Below are positions 6,940 through 14,822 of a stretch of DNA of 25,166 bases, piece after piece. The notes below the pieces were generated by a model. That model made no database searches and had not been told where the DNA came from. It saw only the letters and a program-made list of their open reading frames with translations. Position 1 is the first letter of the stretch; every line of letters starts with the position of its first letter. The stretch comes from a virus. Both the position numbers and the translations under genes were made by a program. The stretch covers positions 1-25,166 of IMG/VR virus record IMGVR_UViG_3300010373_000127; one strand, given 5' to 3'.

Positions 6940-7815
6940 ATGTCACAAATTACTAAATTAAGCGGATCTGTAACCACAACAACATTTATCACTTCTGGCA
7001 CCTGGACAAAGAGGCTCGGAACAAAAGTTGTTACTATTTTAGGTTATAACGGGGGCAATGGCGGAGGATCGGGCGCACAAGGATCGTCGGCATCTTCGGG
7101 AGGGGCTGCAGGAGGAGCCGCAGGAGACGTTTTCTATTATTCAACGCTTGCTTCTAATATAGGTGCAACTGCAACTATTACCATTGGCGCAGGTGGTAGT
7201 GGAGCAGCTTCCCAAACAAATATTGATTCTAATGGAATAAGTGGAACGCGTGGTGGCATAAGTTCTTTTGGCAATATTACGACATTTGCACAAAATCCTG
7301 CCCAGGGAGGAACCAGAGTGGGAACAGTTACCGGAACCGGCAATATTCAATATGGAACATTCGGTGGAACATCTGGTAATGCAGGATCAGGAACACTTAC
7401 TAATGGAGGAAATGCTGGTACTGCTGGAGCAAGTAATAATACCATGAGCCCTGCAAGTGGTGGTGGCGGTGGGGGTGCAAGTTCAAATGCAACTGCATTT
7501 ACAGGTGGCAATGGTGGCGCTATAGCAACCGCGTCCGCTTCTACACTGGTTCTTGGTGGTGCAGGCGGAGTTACTACGACTCCCGATGGAGCAAATGGTA
7601 ATCCGGCATCCTCTGTTTTAAACGGACTTATTTTTGGTGGAACAGGCGGGGGAGGGGGAGCCGGACAAGGATCTGGAAATGCTCCTGGTAATGGTGGTAA
7701 AGGAGGATTCCCTGGGGGGGGTGGCGGCGGAGGTGGTGGATCCATAGATGGAACAAATTCTGGAAAAGGGGGAGATGGGGGCGATGGAATGATTATTGTT
7801 ATGGAATTTGCCTGA
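6940..7815 (+). CDS. Glycine-rich tail-tip adhesin
   Basis: A 291-residue protein with AAGGAG 6 bases before ATG. The N-terminus 'FITSGTWTKRLGTKVVTIL' followed by 'GGNGGGSG' and the C-terminal 'GGDGGDGMIIVMEF' are the marks of the glycine-rich domain found at the tips of phage tail fibres, where polyglycine type II helices can form a packed lattice and variable loops contact the receptor. The interior has many GGGGGG runs separated by short variable Asn/Ser/Thr loops. A G8 homopolymer (7714-7721) encodes part of a late Gly run. It is followed by a tail-fibre-assembly-like gene. Receptor binding is inferred from the family. Confidence 0.7.
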   Translation: MSQITKLSGSVTTTTFITSGTWTKRLGTKVVTILGYNGGNGGGSGAQGSSASSGGAAGGAAGDVFYYSTLASNIGATATITIGAGGSGAASQTNIDSNGISGTRGGISSFGNITTFAQNPAQGGTRVGTVTGTGNIQYGTFGGTSGNAGSGTLTNGGNAGTAGASNNTMSPASGGGGGGASSNATAFTGGNGGAIATASASTLVLGGAGGVTTTPDGANGNPASSVLNGLIFGGTGGGGGAGQGSGNAPGNGGKGGFPGGGGGGGGGSIDGTNSGKGGDGGDGMIIVMEFA

Positions 7816-7823
7816 GGTATAAG

Positions 7824-8003
7824 ATGAGATATGCCGTAATAGATAAAGATCAAAATGTTATTAATGTAATTATTTGGGATGAATTATCCAACTGGGAGCC
7901 GCCTTATGGATGTTTTTTAGTAAAAACAGATGTAGGAAATATTGGCGATACATATGATATAGATTCCAATACTTTTTCTGCTCCCCACGGCGAAGGAGAA
8001 TAA
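7824..8003 (+). CDS. Small tail-fibre-assembly-like protein
   Basis: A 59-residue product starting MRYAVIDKDQNVINVIIWDE and continuing 'LSNWEPPYGCFLV', then 'VGNIGDTYD' and a C-terminal 'FSAPHGEGE'. This is the pattern of short proteins found next to tail-fibre genes in many tailed phages, with an initial 'YAVI-x-x-x-x-V-x-N-V-I-x-W-D' strand, 'PP-x-G-C' and 'G-D-x-Y' turns. It begins 6 bp after the adhesin stop codon, behind a GAGGTATAAG site, and ends 3 bp before the next ATG, so it is in a tight operon. A role in fibre folding or as a fibre-tip domain is inferred. Confidence 0.7.
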   Translation: MRYAVIDKDQNVINVIIWDELSNWEPPYGCFLVKTDVGNIGDTYDIDSNTFSAPHGEGE

Positions 8004-8006
8004 ATA

Positions 8007-8345
8007 ATGTATTTAAATGCACAAAGAATGAAATGGGAAGATTTACGTTCAATAGGATTTGCCGATATTTCAGGAACCTATGCGGGAATAGGTACGGCCC
8101 TCGAAAATCCATCTCGACTGATTAAATTTGTTAATACCACAGATGTTGATGTGATTCTTTCTACCAATGGTGTCGATGACATGGATATTGTTCCCGCTGG
8201 CGGATTTGTTCTCTATGATGTGATGTCCAATAGAAGTAATTCTGGAGGAATTCTTGTTCTTGATCAGGGAACTCGGGTTTATGTAAAAGGATCGCCAACC
8301 AAAGGAACTGTATATTTCGTATCAATTTATGCTGCAAGTATTTAG
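8007..8345 (+). CDS. Beta-rich tail-associated protein, paralogue of the 6607-6930 protein
   Basis: A 112-residue product with AAGGAG before the ATG. The same strand pattern as the 6607 protein is seen: 'RSIGFADISGTYAGIGTALENP' versus the matching segment there (ISGTY-x-x-IGTA-x-x-NP), 'NTTDVD', 'MDIVPAGGFVLYDVMSN', and 'RVYVKGSPTKGTVYFVSIYAA'. The N-terminus carries a short extra stretch (MYLNAQRMKWED) and the C-terminus extra SI. The two copies sit on either side of the glycine-rich adhesin and its small partner, so they may form alternative caps or mounts for different fibres. No function is recognised. Confidence 0.65.
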   Translation: MYLNAQRMKWEDLRSIGFADISGTYAGIGTALENPSRLIKFVNTTDVDVILSTNGVDDMDIVPAGGFVLYDVMSNRSNSGGILVLDQGTRVYVKGSPTKGTVYFVSIYAASI

Positions 8346-8357
8346 AAAGGGCACAAC

Positions 8358-10214
8358 GTGAGCCAAGCAGGAAGCAATAGCGGTGGTGGTGGCGGTGGAT
8401 CATCAATTCTTCAAGTTACTACTGATGCAGGAATAGCAACCCCAATTGCGGGTAATATTAATCTTAATGGAGATGGTGTTCATATAACTACCTCCGCAGT
8501 AACCGATACCATAACAATAACAGGCAATGGCATAATAACTATTGATGGCGATACTGGATCTATAACGGGAACTACAGTTGCATTTAATGCCAATGCCACG
8601 GATAGAGCGGGTAATTCAATTTCATTTGTTTCCAATAGTCCAACACAAATGGTCTTACAAATGACGGATTCCCTTCAAAATACACTTATTGGAAATACCT
8701 CGGGAAATGGAGGCATAACGGGAACACAAAATACAGCTCTAGGGCAAAGTACTCTGCAAAATATAACTACCGATCATGATTGCGTGGCGGTTGGATTTGA
8801 GGCCCTCTCGGCTCTTGATGGCTCAGGGGGGGTTAATACTGCCATTGGTTCACTTTGTATGCAAAATTTAGTCTCAGGAGAGGCGAACACAGCCGCAGGT
8901 TACTTTGCACTCAATGCTTCCCAAACTGGGTCTAATAACACGGCAATGGGATTTCAATGTCTTGCTTCAAGCACGGGAGATAATAGCAACACGGCCTATG
9001 GATTCAATGCGGGCAATCACATTAATGGTGGAAATCAGAATACGATTATAGGACTTGATGCTCTATTTACCGCAACCACAGCATCCAATAACGTGTGTCT
9101 TGGTTACGAATCTGCATTTTCATTGGCAACCGGGGTCGACAATATCGCCATCGGATTCCTTTCTGGGGGCTCTTGGACAACCAATGAGAGCGATAATATT
9201 TGCATTGGTTCTGTTGGGGTTGTTGGCGATCAGAATACCATACGCATAGGAACGCAGGGATCTGGCGGTTTTGAACAAAATCAATGCTTTATAGCAGGCA
9301 TAGCAGGTGTTACTGTTTCAAACCAACAATTTGTAACTATCGATACAACTACAGGTCAATTGGGATCGGTTGCAGGTGGTGGTGGCGGTGGAATAACCAC
9401 TATCGATGGCAATACTGGATCGGCCACGGGAGCCACGGTTACATTCCAGGGAACTGAAGGATTATCAGGGGGATCGGTTACCTTTATAGCATCAGGATCT
9501 CAGGTTTCATTGAGCTTATCGGATGCACAGGCAAGTACATACTTAGGTAATGGCGCAGGTAATTCAACATCTACATCCGTTGTAGGAAGTAATACTGCTG
9601 TCGGCCAGGTTGCAATGCAGGCTATAACGAGCGGTGGAGCGAATAGTGCCTATGGTGGTGGCAGTTTAGATGCATTGCTCACCGGAAACTATAATACTTG
9701 CCTTGGTTACAATTCAGGCGGCGCATACACGGGAGCAGAATCATCTAATATTGCAATTGGATATGGAGCTGGTGGAGTTAACGGAGAAAGTAATACCCTG
9801 AGAATTGGTAATGGAACTGGAACTGGGAATGGTCAAATAAATCAATCATTTGTAGCTGGAATTCAAGGAATAACTGTTACTGGTACGGCAGTCCTTGTCT
9901 CTACTTCTGATCAACTGGGCATTGCAGTATCTTCTCGTAAATATAAAGAAAATATTGTCGATATGGGATCGGCTAGCGACGATATATATAAACTTCGCCC
10001 AGTTACATTCACGCTTAAAGATAATCAAGATCAATCGATTCAATATGGTCTGATTGCAGAAGAAGTCGCAGAAGTTATGCCTAATATTGTAGTGATGGAT
10101 AAAGAAGGAAATCCACAAACAGTTCAATATCATAATTTGCCAGCATTGCTGCTTAATGAAATACAAAAATTGCGCAAAGAAATTGATGATATTAAACAAA
10201 AGATTAAACAATAG
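8358..10214 (+). CDS. Tail fibre with C-terminal S74 intramolecular chaperone
   Basis: GTG start preceded by AGAAAGG. The product is 618 residues. After a Gly-rich start come two shaft modules: each has 'TTIDG(D/N)TGS' (about residues 65 and 345), then YadA-head-like 'N-x-A-x-G' repeats such as 'GEANTAAGYFAL' and 'SNNTAMGFQCL'. Each module ends with a 'N-T-x-R-I-G ... F-x-AGI-x-G-x-x-V' block. The last ~95 residues are the S74 chaperone found at the ends of tailspikes and fibres: S525-S-R-K-Y-K530-E-N-I, then 'LRPVTFTLK', 'YGLIAEEVAEVMPNIVV' and a helical 'LPALLLNEIQKLRKEIDDI' tail. It trimerises and folds the fibre, then cleaves itself off, with Ser525 and Lys530 as probable dyad. The usual Asp and Arg of S-D-x-R-x-K are Ser and Lys here. 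Confidence 0.85.
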   Translation: MSQAGSNSGGGGGGSSILQVTTDAGIATPIAGNINLNGDGVHITTSAVTDTITITGNGIITIDGDTGSITGTTVAFNANATDRAGNSISFVSNSPTQMVLQMTDSLQNTLIGNTSGNGGITGTQNTALGQSTLQNITTDHDCVAVGFEALSALDGSGGVNTAIGSLCMQNLVSGEANTAAGYFALNASQTGSNNTAMGFQCLASSTGDNSNTAYGFNAGNHINGGNQNTIIGLDALFTATTASNNVCLGYESAFSLATGVDNIAIGFLSGGSWTTNESDNICIGSVGVVGDQNTIRIGTQGSGGFEQNQCFIAGIAGVTVSNQQFVTIDTTTGQLGSVAGGGGGGITTIDGNTGSATGATVTFQGTEGLSGGSVTFIASGSQVSLSLSDAQASTYLGNGAGNSTSTSVVGSNTAVGQVAMQAITSGGANSAYGGGSLDALLTGNYNTCLGYNSGGAYTGAESSNIAIGYGAGGVNGESNTLRIGNGTGTGNGQINQSFVAGIQGITVTGTAVLVSTSDQLGIAVSSRKYKENIVDMGSASDDIYKLRPVTFTLKDNQDQSIQYGLIAEEVAEVMPNIVVMDKEGNPQTVQYHNLPALLLNEIQKLRKEIDDIKQKIKQ

Positions 10215-10237
10215 ATCTTATTTGTTAAGGAGAAAAA

Positions 10238-11539
10238 ATGTCTAATGCGTATGGCGGAGTTGGCGTCAGTTTAAATTATCGTGGAACCAATGCCACTCAA
10301 CCACCAAACTATACCTTTGCCAAAGTAGATCCAACCCCACAAACAAAAGGAGGTGCGACGCTTGGCGATTTATATATGAACACAGAAACCCAACAAGTAT
10401 GGATATTGGTTTCTCTTTCAGGAACGGTGGGATCAGGAGGCATGGTTGCCAAATGGGCGCCAATTATTGCCTCTGGTGGGGTTGGGCCTATTTCTGAATT
10501 GGGCGGCGATACAGGAGTTGCGGTTCCAAATTCGGCTGGTTTAATAAATATCATTGTTGGGACTGGTAATGGCACCCCTAAATTCACTGGATCAAGCAAT
10601 CAATTACAACTTTCATTCGATACCGGCGCCGGAAATTTAGGCATTGGATCTGGTTCAGTAGGAAGAGTGGTTACCAGCGGGGCCAACAATATATGTATCG
10701 GACAGCTCTCAGGATTTGCGATAACGAGCGCCAGTGACAATTCTGCCCTAGGAGCCCAAGCGTTGATTGGTAATATTGATGGGGATGGTAACACGGCAAT
10801 TGGTGTAGCCGCTATAGGAAATGCCGCCCATCCGGCATTTAATACGGCCCTTGGAGGACTCACTGGAGATAATTACACAACTACCGAATCATCAAATATC
10901 TTAATGGGATATAATGTTGCCGGCACTCTAGGAGAAAGTAATACCCTTAGAATTGGCGTTGGCACGGGGACTGGGAATGGCCAATTAAATAGGGCATTCA
11001 TACAGGGAATAGCTGGTGTATCGGTTTCAAATAAACAGATCGTAACAATTGATACCACAACCGGACAACTTGGATCTGAATCATCTGTGTCCTCTACTGC
11101 ATATTTCTCTGCATATAAGAGCTCAACATCATCATCTGTTACTGGTGATGGCACCGACTACACCATTATATTTGATACAAAATTGGCCGATCCAAGCTCA
11201 AGCTACGATGATACAACGGGCATATTTACCGCTCCCGTTACTGGGATGTATGCATTTAATGCTTCAGCATTTATACAAAACATCGGTGCGGGGCATACGC
11301 AAATTAGCATGGCGGTTAATACAACAAGCGCTAATTTTGTGGGGCCACTTTATAATCCAGTTCCAATAGCGGTTGGCGGAGTATTAATAGCAATGGTACA
11401 GGCGGCAGCGTTTTTAAATGCGGGAGATACCGCTCAAATCATCGTCGCTGTTGATAATTCAACAAAAACTGTTGACGTGGCAGGCCAAGCGCTTGGTTCA
11501 GGAGTTATCACCTATGTTCAAGGCTATCTAGTAAGTTAG
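10238..11539 (+). CDS. Tail fibre with C1q/TNF-like C-terminal domain (copy 1)
   Basis: A 433-residue product with TTAAGGAG before ATG. Residues 1-75 are an adaptor shared with the next gene: 'GG-x-GV-x-x-NYRG-x-N-A-x-QPPN-x-TF', then 'LGD-x-x-MNTET-x-x-x-W-x-L-x-SL'. The shaft has N-x-A-x-G repeats and one copy of the 'NTLRIG ... GN-x-Q-x-N ... FI-x-GI-x-GV' linker that also occurs twice in the 8358 fibre. From about residue 288 the C-terminus reads 'FSAYKSS', 'VTGDGTDYTIIFDT', 'FTAPVTGMYAFNAS' and ends with a beta strand, the fold pattern of C1q-like jelly rolls that trimerise and bind ligands. It has no S74 domain. Receptor binding is likely. Confidence 0.78.
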   Translation: MSNAYGGVGVSLNYRGTNATQPPNYTFAKVDPTPQTKGGATLGDLYMNTETQQVWILVSLSGTVGSGGMVAKWAPIIASGGVGPISELGGDTGVAVPNSAGLINIIVGTGNGTPKFTGSSNQLQLSFDTGAGNLGIGSGSVGRVVTSGANNICIGQLSGFAITSASDNSALGAQALIGNIDGDGNTAIGVAAIGNAAHPAFNTALGGLTGDNYTTTESSNILMGYNVAGTLGESNTLRIGVGTGTGNGQLNRAFIQGIAGVSVSNKQIVTIDTTTGQLGSESSVSSTAYFSAYKSSTSSSVTGDGTDYTIIFDTKLADPSSSYDDTTGIFTAPVTGMYAFNASAFIQNIGAGHTQISMAVNTTSANFVGPLYNPVPIAVGGVLIAMVQAAAFLNAGDTAQIIVAVDNSTKTVDVAGQALGSGVITYVQGYLVS

Positions 11540-11548
11540 GAGATAACT

Positions 11549-12907
11549 ATGGCAAATAGTTTTGGCGGACAAGGAGTTGGAACAAACTATCGTGGTAATA
11601 ATGCGCAACAACCACCAAATATGACCTTTAATTCAAGAAATCCCGGTCAATATGATACTAAAAACGTATCATTGGGTGATTTTTGGATGAATACCGAAAC
11701 AGAAGAACTTTGGGTATTGATGAGCCTTCAAGGGAATTCTACATCTCATGGAATGCTTGCCGATTGGGCATTAGTAACCGGTGCTACTGGAACAGTTAAT
11801 ACGATTACCAGCAATTCTGGTGGCGCTGTAGATCCTGATGGATCAGGTAATATTAATATAGTAGGTGATGGATCGACTATCGTCGGCACTGGATTTCCCG
11901 GAACCCATAGCATTCGATTATCAACAACCGGAGCTGTGGCAACTACGTATGCGGCTGATACGGGAACCGCTATTCCATCTGGTGGCGTATTGAATATTGA
12001 CGGCGGCTCTAATATAAATACTTCTGCATCAGGAAATACTGTTTCTATAAATCTTAATGATAGTGTCACCATTACCGGATCATTTGCATCGGCAAGCGTT
12101 ACCACAACTTCAGGCAATATAATTTCTGCCGCGAACATATCAACTGCCGGGGGAGATATAATTACCGGAACAGGTGATATAACAGCCGCAACGGGAACAA
12201 TATCTGCAGGAAGTAATATTATTTCTACATTGGGAAATATATCTGCAACCTCAGGAACAATAACTGCGGGAACAGGGCTATCGGTCCTTTCTTTTGGGGC
12301 TGGGATTGTTCAATCTGATGCTGGTGGAACACTTTCTTCATCAAATGGAACTAATGGGCAAATTCTTATTGGGGGTGGCACTGCTCCTGTGTGGGCAACG
12401 CTTACAGCAGGATCTGGTATATCAATTGCAAATGCGGCAAATTCTATAACAATATCAGCAACAGCTTCAACTACAACGCCATTATTCCAAGCGGTATTTG
12501 GCAGCGGAGTTTCAAATGTTACTGGGGATGGAACGCTCTATACGCTTTTATGGGATACTGCGGTATTTGATCAGACATCAAGTTATAATCCCGCAACGGG
12601 ATTTTTTACCGCTCCAGTTAATGGATTTTATGTATTTTCTGCATTTTTCTTAGTTACTGGATTAACAGCATCATTTACTGGTTTAAACGCATATATCTAT
12701 ACAACTTCTAGAAATTATCTAACAACTCTTTTGAATCCCGCCAATTCGTTTAGCGGAAATCAATATTTGGTGCATGTTCCAGCCACTATATGTCAAATGT
12801 CTGCGGGAGATACTGCATCTATTAGATTTAGCGTTGGAGCTTCAACAAAGACCATAGGTATAGTTGCTCCCGGTTCATCGGCATTTTCTGGGTATTTAAT
12901 ATATTAA
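11549..12907 (+). CDS. Tail fibre with C1q/TNF-like C-terminal domain (copy 2)
   Basis: A 452-residue product with TTAGGAG before ATG. The N-terminal ~75 residues match the 10238 adaptor (GG-x-GV-x-x-NYRG-x-N-A-x-QPPN-x-TF; LGD-x-W-MNTET-x-x-LWVLMSL). The shaft is quite different: Ser/Thr/Ala/Gly-rich with 'ISAAN', 'ITAATGTISAGS' and similar short beta turns. From about residue 310 there is 'FQAVFGSGVSNVTGDGTLYT', 'SSYNPATGFFTAPVNGFYVF' and 'SGYLIY' at the end, again C1q-like and clearly related to the 10238 C-terminus but diverged. Same ends with different middles suggest fibre paralogues made by module exchange. It is the last gene of the plus-strand tail operon. Confidence 0.78.
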   Translation: MANSFGGQGVGTNYRGNNAQQPPNMTFNSRNPGQYDTKNVSLGDFWMNTETEELWVLMSLQGNSTSHGMLADWALVTGATGTVNTITSNSGGAVDPDGSGNINIVGDGSTIVGTGFPGTHSIRLSTTGAVATTYAADTGTAIPSGGVLNIDGGSNINTSASGNTVSINLNDSVTITGSFASASVTTTSGNIISAANISTAGGDIITGTGDITAATGTISAGSNIISTLGNISATSGTITAGTGLSVLSFGAGIVQSDAGGTLSSSNGTNGQILIGGGTAPVWATLTAGSGISIANAANSITISATASTTTPLFQAVFGSGVSNVTGDGTLYTLLWDTAVFDQTSSYNPATGFFTAPVNGFYVFSAFFLVTGLTASFTGLNAYIYTTSRNYLTTLLNPANSFSGNQYLVHVPATICQMSAGDTASIRFSVGASTKTIGIVAPGSSAFSGYLIY

Positions 12908-12942
12908 AATCTTCTTTCTCTATCTCTTCCACTCTCTTCTCA

Positions 12943-12976
12943 ATATCCACAGCAGCATAAAATCTGCTGTGGATAT
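12943..12976. terminator. 13-bp perfect hairpin between convergent operons
   Basis: ATATCCACAGCAG (12943-12955) pairs exactly with CTGCTGTGGATAT (12964-12976) across an 8-nt loop. It sits 36 bp after the last tail gene and 25 bp before the stop of the opposing minus-strand operon, the position of a bidirectional terminator. A T-run is absent on both strands, so it is not a textbook intrinsic terminator. Confidence 0.6.
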
Positions 12977-13000
12977 CAGTGTAAAAAAGAAGGTGCTTTA

Positions 13001-13312
13001 TTATCTTTCGCTATTCTTTATAATCTCGGTGATCTTTATCAGCGGATCCTCTTCTTTATGCTTGAATGCGCGCAGGCACTCAGTAATAAATTCTTGGTTT
13101 TGAAAAAGATCTTCAAATGCTCGCTCAAGAAGATATCCCATGCGTTCCCAGCGAGGATGGTTTTCATCTTCACTAAGCTGGATATATTTCTCTTTGATCT
13201 TGTCTTCCATAAAGATCCATTGTTGGGAATAAGGGGCAAAATCATACGATGAAGGGCGCGTATATTTGATCAGTGGTGAATGTAATGGTTGCTCTGGTTG
13301 GTTGGTTTGCAT
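13001..13312 (-). CDS. Hypothetical acidic-helical protein, last gene of the minus operon
   Basis: A 103-residue product with GAGGG in the end of the upstream gene, before the ATG at 13312; the upstream stop codon is 4 bp before this ATG. A Pro-rich N-terminus is followed by charged helices: 'IKEKYIQLSEDENHPRWERM' and 'LLERAFEDLFQNQEFITECL'. No membrane segment, zinc motif or catalytic motif is visible. It follows the ERF-type recombination genes and probably shares their early timing, but nothing in the sequence shows a function. Confidence 0.6.
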   Translation of the reverse strand: MQTNQPEQPLHSPLIKYTRPSSYDFAPYSQQWIFMEDKIKEKYIQLSEDENHPRWERMGYLLERAFEDLFQNQEFITECLRAFKHKEEDPLIKITEIIKNSER

Positions 13313-13316
13313 TACG

Positions 13317-13565
13317 TTACCCTCTAGTTCTTAATGATGTTGCTTCAAGCTTCTCGATTCTTTGAGTTAATTTAATCAATTCATCAGATTCTGCCCAAAG
13401 CATACTCTGCATGGCATCTTCATTTTCACTAGTAAGAATATTTATAGTTTCCTCGAGCCTGATAACCTCATTTTTTAGTGAATTATATCCAATTGCGAGG
13501 ATAATAATGATTGCACATAATAATCCGATAACGATGTACTCAGAACGTTTATTTTCTGCGTTCAT
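13317..13565 (-). CDS. Small membrane-anchored coiled-coil protein
   Basis: I choose the ATG at 13565, which has AGGTGG 7 bases upstream, giving 82 residues; an in-frame ATG at 13598 is deep inside the upstream gene. The product has a basic N-terminus, a single hydrophobic segment at about residues 10-28 (YIVIGLLCAIIIILAIGY), then a heptad-like charged helix (NEVIRLEETINILTSENED) to the end. The start overlaps the end of the second ERF-like gene. The layout resembles i-spanins and other one-pass anchored helices, but the early-operon position argues against a simple spanin call, and no partner o-spanin is seen. Confidence 0.6.
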   Translation of the reverse strand: MNAENKRSEYIVIGLLCAIIIILAIGYNSLKNEVIRLEETINILTSENEDAMQSMLWAESDELIKLTQRIEKLEATSLRTRG

Positions 13566-14217
13566 TCTCTTCCACCTTTTTGATACGACGTATCTCACCC
13601 ATTGTTACATGATATACACTCTCAGGCAGGTCAGCCAAGGTCTCAATGCCATGCTTATTGAGAATGCTTTTAACTATCCTTTCATAACCATCAAGCTCAA
13701 TCAAAAGTTCATTGTACTGATGATTGGTAATTGTTTTTTCTCGGTAGTCTTTTTCGGAAAATCGAGACTCACGTGGCTTTTTAAGTTCATCAATCAATTG
13801 TGATTCTGATTGCAATTCAGCATTATCATCAAACAAGAATGGATCATTGGTGGTCGGAGCAATTCCGAGTAGCTTCAGAGCTTGTTGCCGAGCAATGAAT
13901 TCTTTAATCACCGCAGTTTCCTTTGCTGATTTTTCTGATACCAATCGAGCCCATGAGCTGATCCACTGCCCACTCTCATGAATAAGCATTGATTTAAGGA
14001 TGTCAGCACCACTACCCCCATCAAGCAACTCATCATATTGATAAAAGTAGATCCCATTACTTGATAAGGCTTCACGAACCGCGATCAAAATCGCATCCAG
14101 ATTTGCGTAAACCTCTCCCTTGTACTTCTGATTAGGCTTGAGAGTTTTGTACGCACCTTGAGCCTTTGCAAGGGCCCCCGCAATTTTATCTATGCACTCA
14201 CTGCGATATGCATTCAT
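13549..14217 (-). CDS. ERF-type single-strand annealing protein paralogue (second copy)
   Basis: A 222-residue product that begins with a helical segment, then 'EVYANLDAILIAVREALSSN' (about 35-54) and 'LIHESGQWISSWARLV' (about 78-93), which align with the 'TYATLPGIL' and 'HPESGQW' segments of the 14823-15536 protein. Where that protein has GGSTTYHRRYNAL, this one has 'IKEFIARQQALKLLGIAPTTNDPF' (about 104-127). The C-termini also match: 'TNHQYNELL', 'GIETLADLPESVY' and a helix. It is a diverged paralogue, so ERF annealing activity is plausible but the signature motif is altered. It may pair with the first copy in mixed rings. Confidence 0.62.
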   Translation of the reverse strand: MNAYRSECIDKIAGALAKAQGAYKTLKPNQKYKGEVYANLDAILIAVREALSSNGIYFYQYDELLDGGSGADILKSMLIHESGQWISSWARLVSEKSAKETAVIKEFIARQQALKLLGIAPTTNDPFLFDDNAELQSESQLIDELKKPRESRFSEKDYREKTITNHQYNELLIELDGYERIVKSILNKHGIETLADLPESVYHVTMGEIRRIKKVEENERRK

Positions 14218-14225
14218 AGTGGTAC

Positions 14226-14654
14226 CTATCTAGCAAGGGGTGATTTATTTCTAGCAGCTTCAACATCGGTTGATCGGATGATATTTGATTCGTTATCAAT
14301 ACGAGATGCGCCCGCATTTTCAAGATTTTTAATGAATTTCTCGTATTCAGCGGTCATATTAACTGCCATTTGGTATCGCGTAGCAATCCAGTTTAAGATG
14401 GGATGCAACTGATAAGTAAAAGTATCTTGTATTTCTTCAAGAACTGCATTTACTGCATCTCGATTATCATTATTGAATATAATTTCTTCGGGATCATTAT
14501 CGCTCGCAAATTGATAAAGCTTTTTATGGGCATCAAAATATGCTTTTTGAACATCCATGAAATGTTTTTCAAGATTCTGTGCAAACTCAAATGATATGGT
14601 GGTTGGTTTTTGTTTTTGCTTGCGTACCTTTTTCTCTTTTTTTACTTCTTCCAT
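14226..14654 (-). CDS. Hypothetical helical protein between the two ERF genes
   Basis: A 142-residue product with AGAGG 8 bases before the ATG. A Lys/Glu-rich basic N-terminus (KKEKKVRKQKQKP) could bind nucleic acid. The rest is helical, with 'FEFAQNLEKHFMDVQKAYFDAHKKLYQF', and a C-terminal 'IIRSTDVEAARN'. There is no zinc motif or nuclease motif. Being between an ERF protein and its paralogue, it may be an ssDNA-binding or annealing partner, but this is only guilt by association. I do not recognise the family. Confidence 0.6.
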   Translation of the reverse strand: MEEVKKEKKVRKQKQKPTTISFEFAQNLEKHFMDVQKAYFDAHKKLYQFASDNDPEEIIFNNDNRDAVNAVLEEIQDTFTYQLHPILNWIATRYQMAVNMTAEYEKFIKNLENAGASRIDNESNIIRSTDVEAARNKSPLAR

Positions 14655-14666
14655 CTCAAATCCTCT

Positions 14667-14813
14667 TTAATTAAAACTATTAAAATACTCAATTGTGATC
14701 ATGATGATAACTATTATTAATGCAATCATCGCTCCTATCGATATAACCGATCCAATCCATCCAAGCGAACCATCAATTGGAAGTTGTATCTCAGGGCTAT
14801 CCAATAATAACAT
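14667..14813 (-). CDS. Small single-pass membrane protein (48 residues)
   Basis: Read from the ATG at 14813, preceded by AAGGGG 4 bases upstream; its start is 9 bp after the stop of the 14823-15536 gene. The product begins MLLLDSPEIQLPIDGSLGWI and continues with a long hydrophobic stretch (about residues 19-42: Gly, Ile and Val-rich, 'IALIIVIIMITI'), ending in a short polar tail. The strong ribosome site and tight spacing support it as a real operon member. No role can be named. Confidence 0.6.
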   Translation of the reverse strand: MLLLDSPEIQLPIDGSLGWIGSVISIGAMIALIIVIIMITIEYFNSFN

Positions 14814-14822
14814 TATCACCCC

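Noticed and set aside
7347-7853. Minus-strand Pro-rich 168-codon frame
   Set aside because: Poly-proline is the reverse complement of the Gly-rich adhesin codons on the plus strand.
8880-9100. CRISPR-like periodic repeat in the 8358 fibre gene
   Set aside because: Periodicity is the protein-level N-x-A-x-G fibre repeat; DNA copies are not identical and there are no spacers.
9846-10211. Minus-strand 121-codon frame at the fibre end
   Set aside because: Shadow of the highly recognisable S74 domain on the plus strand.
13317-13565. i-spanin (Rz-like) call for the anchored coiled-coil protein
   Set aside because: One membrane segment plus coiled coil fits, but there is no paired outer-membrane spanin gene and the operon is recombination-type.
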